Shown here: positions 7,018 through 15,055 of the stretch, in pieces | Layout of the letters: every line of letters starts with the position of its first letter | How positions within the stretch are numbered: the stretch's first letter is position 1 | Origin: a virus | Virus record (IMG/VR): IMGVR_UViG_3300035670_000574 | Coordinates: 1 to 39,083 of that record | Reading direction: 5' to 3' (one strand) | Length of the DNA stretch: 39,083 nt | Program-made: the position numbers and the translations under genes | Notes under the pieces: generated by a model | Database searches by the model: none | What the model was told of the DNA's origin: nothing | Seen by the model: the letters and a program-made list of their open reading frames with translations, nothing else

Positions 7018-7241
7018 TCAGGGTCGGTTGGAAGTTCGGGCACGACAGGTGCCTCAAAGTCCTCGGTGCCCTCGTTGTAGGTGAAACCGACACCCGCATA
7101 GGTCTTGCCTGCGGTATCAAAGAATGTTTCAACCCAGCGACCTGGATAGCGGTCTGGGTTTTCTGCCATGAAGTCTGCTGTTACGACAGCAACATGGGTG
7201 ACGACATTGTTTTCATCAAGTTGTGCGAAGTATTGCGACAT
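7014..7241 (-). CDS. Small tail/fibre-associated protein
   Basis: This 75-residue protein begins MSQYFAQLDENNVVTHVAVV and contains PGRWVETFFDTAGKTYAGVG then an acidic, proline-rich end. The opening (YFAQLDENN-V-x-V) followed by GRW-x-E-T is typical of short proteins encoded beside tail fibres in many phages, with roles in fibre capping or assembly suggested but unproven. Its stop overlaps the start of the secreted PA14-like protein (ATGA). Confidence 0.7.
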   Translation of the reverse strand: MSQYFAQLDENNVVTHVAVVTADFMAENPDRYPGRWVETFFDTAGKTYAGVGFTYNEGTEDFEAPVVPELPTDPE

Positions 7242-7250
7242 TGTTATTCC

Positions 7251-8123
7251 TTATGCGTTGTTGCGGTAACGAACATAGATGATGCCAGAGCCACCAGAGT
7301 TGGCGGATTGGGTGCCCGCGCCATCACGACGACCACCACCGCCACCGCCACCAGAGTTTGCTGTTCCAGCAGTAGCAGAACCGCTGTATGCGCCAGCGCC
7401 ACCGCCACCAGTTCCCCCAGAACCAGCAGCGCTGCCTAGGTTCCCAGAACCACCACCGCCACCGCCACTCTTGTAAGTCGTTCCAGCGGATTGACCAAGC
7501 CAGGTCGAAATGTCTTTGCCTGCTCCACCGTTTGCACCGTTGGCGGTAGTAGCCGCTGTTCCGCTTGCGTTTCCACCACCACCTCCGCCGCCACCTTGCG
7601 AGCCAGATGCCCCAGCACCACCAGAGTTGCCTTGATTCGGGACGGCAATTCCACCAGCACCACTGCTACTTCCACCGCCTCCAGACCCACCCATGTGCCC
7701 AGCAGGACCATCGGCGGAACCGCCGCCGCCACCGCAACCAGCGTAGGTGTTGATTACGGATGCGTAGCCACCGCCACCCTGCCCAGTGTTCCCACCAGAA
7801 GCACCTCCAGCACCGATGTCAACCGTGTAGGAACCAGCAGCAAGATAAACGGTGTCTTGGAAGATGCCTCCTCCACCACCACCGCCACCACCTGCGTCTG
7901 AGCCACCACCGCGACCACCACCGCCGCCGCCACCACCGACGAGAAGCAGGTCAAACAAACCTGAACGGTTCACTGTCAACGTGCCATCACTCGTGAACTC
8001 CAACAAAGTGTACGACTGACCAGATGAGGTAATCGTCGAAGACGACCCACCAGAAGCGTTCCCATACGGTGTGTATGCAATCTGTTGAACCTGATTACCG
8101 CTTACGTATCCACCTGGTCTCAT
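7251..8123 (-). CDS. Glycine-rich tail fibre protein, copy 1
   Basis: The ATG at 8123 overlaps the TGA of copy 2 (ATGA); an in-frame start 15 nt upstream is less likely. The 290-residue protein has a polar N-terminus, then LFDLLLVGGGGGGGGRGG, a long region of glycine clusters separated by small polar turns, GTTYKSGGGGGGS, and the ending SGIIYVRYRNNA. This is the 'glycine-rich domain' found in phage receptor-binding fibres, where poly-Gly helices pack as sandwiches. It probably contacts the host. It is a clear paralogue of the next gene. Confidence 0.82.
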   Translation of the reverse strand: MRPGGYVSGNQVQQIAYTPYGNASGGSSSTITSSGQSYTLLEFTSDGTLTVNRSGLFDLLLVGGGGGGGGRGGGSDAGGGGGGGGGIFQDTVYLAAGSYTVDIGAGGASGGNTGQGGGGYASVINTYAGCGGGGGSADGPAGHMGGSGGGGSSSGAGGIAVPNQGNSGGAGASGSQGGGGGGGGNASGTAATTANGANGGAGKDISTWLGQSAGTTYKSGGGGGGSGNLGSAAGSGGTGGGGAGAYSGSATAGTANSGGGGGGGRRDGAGTQSANSGGSGIIYVRYRNNA

Positions 8124-9004
8124 GCGTTCACCGCCCATCGAACATAAACAATTCCTGAACCACCAGCGTAAGCGGTCGTGTTCCAGGAACCGCCACCACC
8201 ACCGCCAGAGTTTGCGGTACCAGCAGTTCCAGCGGCACCGTTGCGTCCCGCGTTACCACCACCACCAGAACCACCAGAACCACCACTTGTGGTTCCAGAA
8301 CCTCCACCACCTCCACCCTTGTAGGTAGTCCCAGCGCTTTCTCCCAAGAAACTTGAGATGTCCTTCCCTGCGCCACCAGCACCACCGTTGGTTGTGTTGG
8401 ACGCGTTGCCACCTACCGCGCCCGCACCACCACCACCGCCAGCAGCAAGCCATGAAGCATCTTGCTGACCAGTTCCACCGTCATAACCCTGATACGAGTT
8501 CACGGTCTTTGCTGATGTGCCACCAGTCGAACCACCAGCCGATGCGCCAGAAGAACCAAGCGAGCCACCACCGTTTCCAAAACCGCCACCAGCAACACTT
8601 ATGACGTTTGCAATAGCGGACGCTGCACCACTCGTTCCAGCAGCCGCAGAAGCGCCACCAGAACCACCAGCACCAACGTCGACTGTGTACGTTCCAGCAG
8701 CCATGTAAACAGTGAACTGCTGTACACCACCCGCGCCACCGCCCGCACCACCAAAGTTGGGGTTGGATGAAGTTGCGCCACCACCACCGCCTCCGCCACC
8801 ACCAACTAGAAGAACGTCAAACAATCCTCCAGTGGTAACGGTCAGTGTTGAGTCGGAGTTGAAATAGATTCCGTTGTAGGTGATTCCAGCCGTGGTGAAC
8901 GCCGACATCGAACCAGTAGCGCCAGTGGTGGAAGCGGTACCGTACCTAGTGTTCGATTGCGCTAGAAGCGAACTGACGTAGCCCAGTGTGCGGCGAGCGG
9001 TCAT
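8120..9004 (-). CDS. Glycine-rich tail fibre protein, copy 2
   Basis: This 294-residue protein shares its plan with copy 1: a variable N-terminus (MTARRTLGYVSSLLAQSNTR), GLFDVLLVGGGGGGGGGA, TVYMAAGTYTVDVGAGGSGG, GTTYKGGGGGGSG, TANSGGGGGGSW and the ending SGIVYVRWAVNA. The repeated C-terminal anchor IVYVR suggests a shared trimerisation or capping strand. The N-termini differ, so the two copies may attach at different places or alternate. Function as receptor-binding fibre is inferred from family and position. Confidence 0.82.
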   Translation of the reverse strand: MTARRTLGYVSSLLAQSNTRYGTASTTGATGSMSAFTTAGITYNGIYFNSDSTLTVTTGGLFDVLLVGGGGGGGGGATSSNPNFGGAGGGAGGVQQFTVYMAAGTYTVDVGAGGSGGASAAAGTSGAASAIANVISVAGGGFGNGGGSLGSSGASAGGSTGGTSAKTVNSYQGYDGGTGQQDASWLAAGGGGGAGAVGGNASNTTNGGAGGAGKDISSFLGESAGTTYKGGGGGGSGTTSGGSGGSGGGGNAGRNGAAGTAGTANSGGGGGGSWNTTAYAGGSGIVYVRWAVNA

Positions 9005-9007
9005 CGC

Positions 9008-9370
9008 TTACGCCGTAATCTGATTGACGAACCCGTGAATCGTAATGACGTTCGTTGTAGCCGCAAACGCACGAACAATCAACGCCGTAGCGTTACCTTT
9101 CAACAATAAACCAGGAGCCACAAGAACCAAACCAGACTCAGGCTGAACCGTCAACTCAATGTCATCATCTGGAGAAGTAGTGCCACCCCACTGAATGTCC
9201 AGAGCCACAGCAGAAGTGCTCGTATTCATCGCGTACAACCAAATCTCGTCATACGTAGTAGCGGTCGTTGAACCCGTATGAATCGTAGTGCCAGGGCTAG
9301 CAGTCGCCGCGACCTTGATGCCTCGACCGTCCGTCGAGCCACTCAACTTGACCTTCGTGTATGTTGCCAC
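9008..9370 (-). CDS. Virion-associated beta-rich protein
   Basis: This 120-residue protein begins MATYTKVKLSGSTDGRGIKV and contains TYDEIWLYAMNTSTSAVALD, IQWGGTTSPDDDIELTVQPE and ends TIHGFVNQITA. It is composed of alternating short strands and polar turns with no membrane segment. Similar sequences occur in fibre/tail regions of many phages and are thought to be structural. It lies 3 nt upstream of the glycine-rich copy 2. Exact place in the virion unknown. Confidence 0.72.
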   Translation of the reverse strand: MATYTKVKLSGSTDGRGIKVAATASPGTTIHTGSTTATTYDEIWLYAMNTSTSAVALDIQWGGTTSPDDDIELTVQPESGLVLVAPGLLLKGNATALIVRAFAATTNVITIHGFVNQITA

Positions 9371-9378
9371 CGATGCTC

Positions 9379-9936
9379 CTAACTAAAGACCTGGACCTGA
9401 AGAACGTCTGCTCCCGCAGGTAACGCCGTCCATGTTACAGCATTGCCAGCCCCGTTCGCGGTGAGAACATAACCAGCGGTTCCAGCGGTAAGCCAGTTCA
9501 CACCATTGGTCGCAGTTGAGTCAGCAACAAAGATGGTTCCGTTCCCGCCGACAGCGAGACGGTTCAAGACCGTGCCATCGGTAGCAAGCAAATCGCCCTT
9601 CGTGGTCAGAACAGATGCGACTCGGTTCGCCTGGTCTGCATCGACAGCGGTGAACACTGGGTAGCAGGTTGCACCAGCCGAGTGCGATGATGCTGTCGTG
9701 CCATCGACGCCACGGGTGATGGAGGAAAGCGATGAACCCGAACGGGTTGCAACCAGTACCTTTTCTTCGGTTGAAAGACCTGGGTCGATGACCATGTAGA
9801 ACGGTCCGTTAGTGGTGTTGTTCCAGTTGGTGACATCACCAGTGAGAAGCGCCGACGTGTCAGACGAGTTGATGGCGTTCGTCAAGGTGCAAGCGGGAGC
9901 CGCACCTGCATATGACCGTCGTGTTGCGTATGGCAT
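9379..9936 (-). CDS. Fibre/tail protein with 'RGxxGTTA-SHS' module
   Basis: This 185-residue protein begins MPYATRRSYAGAAPACTLTN. Residues about 20-95 form a beta module with FYMVIDPGLSTEEKVLVATR and SSITRGVDGTTASSHSAGA, which closely matches a module in the head-tail adaptor gene at 11796-12683. The second half has TTKGDLLATDGTVLNRLAVG, NGTIFVADSTATNGVNWLT and GTAGYVLTANGAG, a repeat type found in phage fibres. It is probably a fibre or fibre-base component. Confidence 0.72.
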   Translation of the reverse strand: MPYATRRSYAGAAPACTLTNAINSSDTSALLTGDVTNWNNTTNGPFYMVIDPGLSTEEKVLVATRSGSSLSSITRGVDGTTASSHSAGATCYPVFTAVDADQANRVASVLTTKGDLLATDGTVLNRLAVGGNGTIFVADSTATNGVNWLTAGTAGYVLTANGAGNAVTWTALPAGADVLQVQVFS

Positions 9937-9944
9937 CTAAACTC

Positions 9945-11792
9945 CTAATCCGTTACCGAACGCATTGTAACAGTACAGGTTCCCTCTAGGTCCCAGTTGG
10001 TTTGATAGCCGTCTATCACCTGGAATTCGAGGTCCTCTACCACTACGGAGAATACTTCGGTATTTTCTTGGTAGTTTATCACGCGGGGGTTGGTGACCAG
10101 TTCGCGTAGGGTTTGGAGTTCGCGCTCGACATCAAAATAGTATTCGGAGTCGCGGACCCTGATGCGATGGTGCATGAGGATGGGGACTCGGAATACTTGG
10201 CTTCTGGCTGGGGAGGCGTAGGCTCTCGCCATCCAGCGGGTAAGGGTGGGTCCCTGGGTTGCTGATGCCCGTGCCAGTTCCAGTTTGAATTTTGCTTCAA
10301 TGAATTTGGCTTGCGGACCCGTTGATACGGATTCCGTGGTAAGTGGTTTGTCGTGTGCGGTGAGCGAGGCGTATGTCCCTGAATCGCTGGAGATGTACGG
10401 GGTGATTGTTCCGTACAGGGGGGTGGTTCGGATGTCGAATTTTGCTACGAACTTGCGGTCAGGGATTCCCCAACGGTAGGTGCCTGTGACAATTTCGCCT
10501 GTCTCAACGAGGTTGTCTGAGTCTTCCGCGATGATGCCGACGCCGCTGACCCAGAAGCAGCGTTTGTTGTTGAATGTGACGAGACCGTTGATTGTTGCGG
10601 TGGAATCGTACATGAGGTCTGTTGCGTGGGCGGGGGTATTGGTGGCGATGAATGTGCTGAGGTCAAGTCGACCGAGTCCGCCTGATACCCCGTCGTAGTT
10701 CGTCCAAGTGAAATAACTGAAACGACCTTCGCTGGTGAACTTGGTTACTGCACTGGAGGTGGGGATGATTTGTCCTGCGACGAGGTTGCTGTTGCTGTCG
10801 GTGGACGCGAAACGTACACCCTTGTCGGTGCCGATGAGGACGAATCCGAGGTAGCCAGAGATGGCGGATACGACTTCTCCTGTGGGGAGTTCAAGTGCGA
10901 CGACGCCTGCGTCGAGGGTGCCGTCTGTTTTGATGGTGATTTTATAGATGAGGGACTTTTTGCCTGCGTATCCTGCGGCATAGACGGCGTTTTGTCCTGT
11001 GGCTACACCAATCCATCGGAACTGCTGGTCGTCGGGGGTGATGATTGCGCTCTTGGAGCCGCCTGCGGCGATGGTGTGCAGAATGTGGTCGTATGCGCCG
11101 AACATGTAGTTCTTGGCGAAACCGAGCATGTAGTAACTGTCGGTTGAGTTGACGAATTTGCTAGTTGAAATAACTGAAACTGAGGTTGCTGGGTCGATGA
11201 CACGGATACCATCAGAAGGGAACGCAAGATAGATGCGTGAGCCGTCGGTTGCCATTGCTGCACAGGTTCCGCCTGGTTCCCCTGTCGCATCGGACCAGGT
11301 TGGGGATGATGCGTACGGGTCGGTGGTGTATTTGACATCTGCGCCAAGTGCAGCATAGACGCGCCCGTCCTGTACCACGACATGGGCGGTAGTGGCGGCA
11401 TTAGCAAGAGACACCTTCGTTTTTGGGAGAAGCGTCAACTGTCCCTTGGTCCAAGGGTCAACACCTTTGGACGTGTGGAATCTGTAGTCCTGTGCTTCTG
11501 CGGTGTCCGCATATTTTTGTCCCGCACCGTAATGCCATGACACTTCTCCTCGACGCCACAAACCTTGCGGGTTGATAGCGGCTTCACCAGGGGCGGTGGA
11601 CTGGTCAACAGAGTCACGGACACGCGGCTCGAACCCTCTAGCAAACGTGCCTGCTTTCTGGTCGATGAGATAGGGGCGACCGTCAATGGCGATAGGGAAA
11701 ACGTCTGGTACGAGTTGGCTGGTTGTTCCACCTGAAAAGAATTTTGGTGCAGGTTTGAAAGCGTCCGTGAACCTGTACAGGATGTCAGACAC
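9945..11792 (-). CDS. Large tail protein, candidate tail nozzle
   Basis: This 615-residue protein has no signal peptide. It opens MSDILYRFTDAFKPAPKFF, and has repeated beta blades (VVQDGRVYAALGADVKYT, MATDGSRIYLAFPSDGIRV, IGVATGQNAVYAAGYAGKKS) resembling a beta-propeller, then a C-terminal part (about 520-615) with FRVPILMHHRIRVRDSEYYF and ENTEVFSVVVEDLEFQVIDG. It directly follows the adaptor gene in transcription order, as nozzle genes follow adaptors in podoviruses. The nozzle role is inferred from order and size; no recognised signature was found. Confidence 0.7.
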   Translation of the reverse strand: MSDILYRFTDAFKPAPKFFSGGTTSQLVPDVFPIAIDGRPYLIDQKAGTFARGFEPRVRDSVDQSTAPGEAAINPQGLWRRGEVSWHYGAGQKYADTAEAQDYRFHTSKGVDPWTKGQLTLLPKTKVSLANAATTAHVVVQDGRVYAALGADVKYTTDPYASSPTWSDATGEPGGTCAAMATDGSRIYLAFPSDGIRVIDPATSVSVISTSKFVNSTDSYYMLGFAKNYMFGAYDHILHTIAAGGSKSAIITPDDQQFRWIGVATGQNAVYAAGYAGKKSLIYKITIKTDGTLDAGVVALELPTGEVVSAISGYLGFVLIGTDKGVRFASTDSNSNLVAGQIIPTSSAVTKFTSEGRFSYFTWTNYDGVSGGLGRLDLSTFIATNTPAHATDLMYDSTATINGLVTFNNKRCFWVSGVGIIAEDSDNLVETGEIVTGTYRWGIPDRKFVAKFDIRTTPLYGTITPYISSDSGTYASLTAHDKPLTTESVSTGPQAKFIEAKFKLELARASATQGPTLTRWMARAYASPARSQVFRVPILMHHRIRVRDSEYYFDVERELQTLRELVTNPRVINYQENTEVFSVVVEDLEFQVIDGYQTNWDLEGTCTVTMRSVTD

Positions 11793-11795
11793 GGC

Positions 11796-12683
11796 TTAGT
11801 CCTTGTTGAGGAAGGTGGGGTATGCCCTTGCGAGTCGTGCGGCTTCAGCCTGGATGCGGTCACGGCGCAAACGAAGAAGATTCGAAACAGACCCAGCGAC
11901 AGCGCCAGCAGTAACTTCATCGGCGCGACGGGTATCGCCTTGAGATTCGGTGAAGTTGCGCTTGATTTCCCGTGGCGACATCAAACGAATCTGCGCACCC
12001 AACGTCACAATATCCGTGACCGAATCCTGGACACCGCAAGTGCTGTTGATGTCGGTGGCTTCGGTGGAGGCGCTGCTGTATGGTGCCTTGTAGACGATGC
12101 GGAGGCGCCCTGGGAACACGCCCTGGTCAAAGCGGAGAGCGAATCCTGATGGAAAGTCGTCGGTTGGGACGTCGCGGACAAGGCGAACCTTGCGGGCGAC
12201 AGGGTAATCATCGGTCATGTAACGCACAGAAACCTGGAGAATGTCGATGATGCTGGTGACGCCTGTCAGGTCAATCATGCTGTCGGAGCCGTTGTAGTCC
12301 AGGTTCATGCTCGTGACTTTGAATAGTCCGTGCATGGGGGATGAGAGGTCTGCGAGTTCGTCGTTGATTGCTTCAAGTACCTGTGCGCGTGGGAAGCGCG
12401 GGGAGACGGTGACGATTGCGTTGGCGCTATGGCTGGCTGCGGTCGTACCGTTGAACCCGCGCTGAACAGTCAGGGTCTTGGTGTTGGGGTCGGTTTCCCA
12501 GATGTACATGACTTCTGAGTCGATTTCGCATACTTGTCCTGGGCGCAACCCTTCCAGGTTGTATGACACAGTTACGCTCGTCGTGGACGAGTCGACACTA
12601 GAAGCCAGTTTGTTGCGAGCCTCTACTGTTCCTGAGAGCAGTTGGCGCAACGTCCTGTCAATGACGGTTGCGGCTGTGGTCAC
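11796..12683 (-). CDS. Head-tail adaptor-like protein
   Basis: The GTG at 12683 overlaps the stop of a lysine-rich peptide (GTGA). The 295-residue product begins MTTAATVIDRTLRQLLSG, has a beta module with LRPGQVCEIDSEVMYI and TVQRGFNGTTAASHSANA, then helices with RAQVLEAINDELADL and a C-terminal helical part (about 225-295: LGAQIRLMSPREIKRNF, SNLLRLRRDRIQAEAARLA). The INDEL/helix arrangement and C-terminal long helices fit podoviral adaptor (gp11-like) proteins that sit under the portal. The inserted module is shared with the fibre gene at 9379-9936. Confidence 0.72.
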   Translation of the reverse strand: MTTAATVIDRTLRQLLSGTVEARNKLASSVDSSTTSVTVSYNLEGLRPGQVCEIDSEVMYIWETDPNTKTLTVQRGFNGTTAASHSANAIVTVSPRFPRAQVLEAINDELADLSSPMHGLFKVTSMNLDYNGSDSMIDLTGVTSIIDILQVSVRYMTDDYPVARKVRLVRDVPTDDFPSGFALRFDQGVFPGRLRIVYKAPYSSASTEATDINSTCGVQDSVTDIVTLGAQIRLMSPREIKRNFTESQGDTRRADEVTAGAVAGSVSNLLRLRRDRIQAEAARLARAYPTFLNKD

Positions 12684-12799
12684 TTCTTCTTCTTCTTAGG
12701 CTTCTTGCCGTACTCCATCATGCGTTCCTTCTTGCCCTCAGACTTCTCGTGCTTCATCTTGGCAGCCTTGGACTTGTACTTCTCAGACTTCATCGACAT
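12680..12799 (-). CDS. Lysine-rich mini-protein (39 aa)
   Basis: The start is set at ATG 12799 because AAAGGA lies 8 nt upstream. The product begins MSMKSEKYKSKAAKMKHE and ends in GKKPKKKKK, with about 18 lysines in 39 residues. It overlaps the adaptor start. Small highly basic peptides like this occur in structural regions of phages and may neutralise packaged DNA or bind RNA or scaffold; that is inference. Confidence 0.7.
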   Translation of the reverse strand: MSMKSEKYKSKAAKMKHEKSEGKKERMMEYGKKPKKKKK

Positions 12800-12824
12800 G
12801 GGGGTTCCTTTCAGTGGATGGAGT

Positions 12825-13082
12825 TTACCACGCCTTACAAGACCAGTAACGCGCCTTTGTCTTAGGACCTGGATTGTCGCAGTTATGGCGGGCACGGAAG
12901 TTCTTGCGGCGACCAGGCTGCTCTTTCTTGATGGTCATGTTCGGGTCGCCAAACATCACACGCTTCACCTGCTCGCCAGCCGATACATACACCACAGACT
13001 TCTTGCGACCGTAGCCTGGCTCACCCTTCTTGATAGGGCGCGGACTGTTCAGCGAGACGTTCTTGCCCTGATACTTAGCCAT
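12825..13082 (-). CDS. Basic Cys-containing phage structural-region protein (85 aa)
   Basis: The ATG at 13082 (MAKYQGKNVSLNSPRPIKKG) overlaps the TAA of the preceding small gene. The C-terminal half, with VKRVMFGDPNMTIKKEQPG, RRKNFRARHNCDNPGPKT and KARYWSCKAW, is a strongly conserved-looking block with two cysteines and many arginines/lysines. I have the impression of similar C-termini in other phages' virion regions but cannot confirm. Likely a basic structural or DNA-binding protein. Confidence 0.75.
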   Translation of the reverse strand: MAKYQGKNVSLNSPRPIKKGEPGYGRKKSVVYVSAGEQVKRVMFGDPNMTIKKEQPGRRKNFRARHNCDNPGPKTKARYWSCKAW

Positions 13083-13233
13083 TGCGTTTCGCCCATGCGT
13101 TGTCAACAAGGTTCGGGTAAGGACGCCCAGCCTTCTTTGCCCGTGCTTTTGCCGCAGACTTCTGCGACGCGGTCAACGGGGTTGACTTCTTGTTGGGATT
13201 CTTTTTATCCCAGAAAGCCTTTTTACTTGCCAC
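13075..13233 (-). CDS. Lysine-rich mini-protein (52 aa)
   Basis: A GTG at 13233 starts a 52-residue frame that begins MASKKAFWDKKNPNKKSTP, continues TASQKSAAKARAKKAGRPYP and ends NAWAKRNG. It overlaps the TAA of the DUF6496-like gene at one end and the next ATG at the other (ATGGCTAA). The sequence is lysine/alanine-rich, like the ends of histone-like proteins. The overlaps and consistent composition support it being translated. Confidence 0.68.
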   Translation of the reverse strand: MASKKAFWDKKNPNKKSTPLTASQKSAAKARAKKAGRPYPNLVDNAWAKRNG

Positions 13234-13390
13234 GCTTCTTCTTCGACTTTCCAGCGCTAGACAACGCGATAGCGACAGCCTGCTTACGGGACTTGACGAC
13301 AGGACCACCCTTGCCAGAGTGCAGCGTCCCACCCTTGTACTCGCGCATCACCTTGGTGATTTTCTTCTGTGCTTTAGTTGGCTTCTTCAC
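13223..13390 (-). CDS. DUF6496-like small basic protein (55 aa)
   Basis: GTG at 13390 overlaps the TGA of the glycosyltransferase gene (GTGA). The product begins MKKPTKAQKKITKVMREYKG, then has TLHSGKGGPVVKSRKQAVAI and ends SAGKSKKKRGK. The 'LHSGKGGPVVKSRKQAVAIAL' pattern (seen here at residues about 23-43) is characteristic of the small DUF6496 family found in phages and bacteria, of unknown role. It is the first of four consecutive lysine-rich proteins. Confidence 0.82.
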   Translation of the reverse strand: MKKPTKAQKKITKVMREYKGGTLHSGKGGPVVKSRKQAVAIALSSAGKSKKKRGK

Positions 13391-14523
13391 TGGTCCTCCA
13401 GCAGATACCCTGATTCTTTCAGAACATCTCTAACGTTCAACACTACATGATAGGTCTGCCCAGGGGCAAGGTCTATGTGGTGGGCACCGATGTCGGCTTT
13501 GATTCGGCGGTTGACCCTGACGGCGGTGGTGACGTCCCCTGCCCGTACCCAGTTGGAGTCGACGGTGTTGCTGGTGGGTTTGACGATTTGGAGGAGTTGG
13601 TTGGCTGAGGTTTCCCAGTTGAACGCGGCGGTTTCTGGGGCGGTGTCGATTGCTTGCTGGGTGTAGCGGTCACGGTTGTTGTACATGTCCCAGAGCGCTT
13701 CGGCTAGTTCTTCTCGGTTGGGTTCTTCCCAGTTGCCGATGTCCGACCATTTGCCGATGGTCGCTTTTTGTGGAGTGGTGGAGATGCGATGGGTGGCGAG
13801 GTCTGAGAATTCGCGGTGACCGTGGGCGTCGGTGAGGATGGTGGGTATCCCTGCGGACATTGCTTGGAGTGGCATGAGTCCGAAGCCTTCGCCACGGGAA
13901 ACAGACACGAAGCAGTCCATCGTGTGCATGAGGGCGGCTTCTTCTTCTAGGGTCATCCAGTCCCGATGCACCACCACGTTGGGGTAGTCGATGCGTTCTG
14001 GGGCAGACCTGTACGGGGGGACTATCTTGATGTGCAGTTCACTGTTAGGCATACCTAACATGTTGAAGACTTCTAGGACAACATCGAGTCCTTTGCGATG
14101 CCATTCGGACCCGCCGCATAGAATCTTGAATCGGTCCGTTTTGGGTTGCGGGTTTGGGTGCCAGATGGTGCGGTCTACGCCGAGGGGTATGACGTGGACG
14201 TTGTCGTGGTATTGGGAGAACAGGTCAAAGTTGTGGAGGCAGGGAACGATGACGGTTTGGAATTGGGGGAGGTACTCGAAAAATTTGGGTGGGAGTTTGT
14301 CTGATTCCCACATGGTGAGGATGGTGGCTTTCTGCCCGTGATACCAGCCTTTGACCATGTCTGGTTGCATCGCATACACCACATGCTCGGCACGGTCATT
14401 CAGCGTGACTTTGGTGGCGAGGGTGTCTCTCAGTGAGACGAACATTCGACCGTACCCAACATGGGGTAGGTCTGGTCCGATGAACGCTAAATGTTTGGCA
14501 GTATCCCCGTTTCTACCTGCCAT
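13387..14523 (-). CDS. GT-B glycosyltransferase (family 4-like)
   Basis: This 378-residue protein has a GT-B glycosyltransferase layout: an N-terminal domain (about 1-135, HLAFIGPDLPHVGYGRMF), then FKILCGGSEWHRKGLDVVLE (start of the nucleotide-sugar domain), VVHRDWMTLEEEAALMHTMD, and SRGEGFGLMPLQAMSAGIPT. In the usual E-x7-E signature the second acid is Gln here (E-GFGLMPL-Q). A C-terminal extra domain (about 320-378) follows. It sits in the structural genes, so it may glycosylate virion proteins or host surface sugars; DNA base glycosylation is less likely since no modified-base gene is visible. Confidence 0.86.
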   Translation of the reverse strand: MAGRNGDTAKHLAFIGPDLPHVGYGRMFVSLRDTLATKVTLNDRAEHVVYAMQPDMVKGWYHGQKATILTMWESDKLPPKFFEYLPQFQTVIVPCLHNFDLFSQYHDNVHVIPLGVDRTIWHPNPQPKTDRFKILCGGSEWHRKGLDVVLEVFNMLGMPNSELHIKIVPPYRSAPERIDYPNVVVHRDWMTLEEEAALMHTMDCFVSVSRGEGFGLMPLQAMSAGIPTILTDAHGHREFSDLATHRISTTPQKATIGKWSDIGNWEEPNREELAEALWDMYNNRDRYTQQAIDTAPETAAFNWETSANQLLQIVKPTSNTVDSNWVRAGDVTTAVRVNRRIKADIGAHHIDLAPGQTYHVVLNVRDVLKESGYLLEDQ

Positions 14524-14762
14524 GATTCCTGCGCTTTCTTCTCAACCTCGGCTGCACCGTCAATCTTCTTCGGCTGTAATCCGTTTGCACGGAGCCGTTT
14601 GTAGGCGGGCATATCCTTGTTCCAGTTTCGTTCCGTCTGATTTATTGACGCCACCTTAGCGCCCCGCGACGTGGTCGAGTTGGTACCCATTCGGATACCT
14701 GCGACCCTGCAACCGAAGCAGCCTTCGACATCCAGGTTGGGATGGGTTTCTCTGTGCTTCAC
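14487..14762 (-). CDS. Conserved CxxC phage protein
   Basis: A GTG at 14762 overlaps the stop of the next gene upstream (GTGA). The 91-residue product begins MKHRETHPNLDVEGCFGCRV, with a Cys-x-x-Cys and preceding histidines that could bind zinc, followed by MPAYKRLRANGLQPKKIDG, AAEVEKKAQESWQ. It overlaps the glycosyltransferase start by 37 nt. Similar 'GCFGC' proteins occur in actinophage structural regions, role unknown. Confidence 0.72.
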   Translation of the reverse strand: MKHRETHPNLDVEGCFGCRVAGIRMGTNSTTSRGAKVASINQTERNWNKDMPAYKRLRANGLQPKKIDGAAEVEKKAQESWQVETGILPNI

Positions 14763-15055
14763 GATATGTATGCTCCGTATCCAGCGGCGGTCAACGATGC
14801 GACCTCGGCTGCGTCCACTTCTGTACTGTGCCCACCATAGTAAACCTTTGAGATGAGCGTGTAGTCGGATGGTTGGCGTTCGGTGTAGGTTCCGTTGGTG
14901 AGCAGGAAGATGTTTCTGCCTCTGCCTGATGCCTCGATGTGGACGCCGAGTTTGTTGGCGAGGCGTTCTTCTTTGCTGATGGGCAGCATGGACATGACGT
15001 CTTGGATGATGGCTGGTACGACAAAGTTGTCTGAGGGTGGGGTGAAGGTTGCCAT
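14759..15055 (-). CDS. Small structural protein with shared 'TDGTYT-YYGGH' module
   Basis: This 98-residue protein begins MATFTPPSDNFVVPAIIQDV. Its C-terminal half has LLTNGTYTERQPSDYTLISK, VYYGGHSTEVDAAEVASLT and AAGYGAYIS, a near duplicate of the C-terminus of the 619-residue protein next to it (SDGTYTTTDPRRPELITRTY, GGHDIFLTDEEVTELTAAGY). The module is probably a binding or capping domain of the virion. I believe it is a recurring actinophage domain of unknown function, but could not check. Confidence 0.75.
   Translation of the reverse strand: MATFTPPSDNFVVPAIIQDVMSMLPISKEERLANKLGVHIEASGRGRNIFLLTNGTYTERQPSDYTLISKVYYGGHSTEVDAAEVASLTAAGYGAYIS

Noticed and set aside
7279-8710. Long plus-strand open frames opposite the glycine-rich fibres
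   Set aside because: They are Pro/His/Arg-rich shadows produced by GGN codons on the minus strand and lack ribosome sites.
13075-13332. Single 85-residue protein starting in the DUF6496-like gene region
   Set aside because: Its first half is out of frame with the well supported DUF6496-like protein; the real product starts at GTG 13233.
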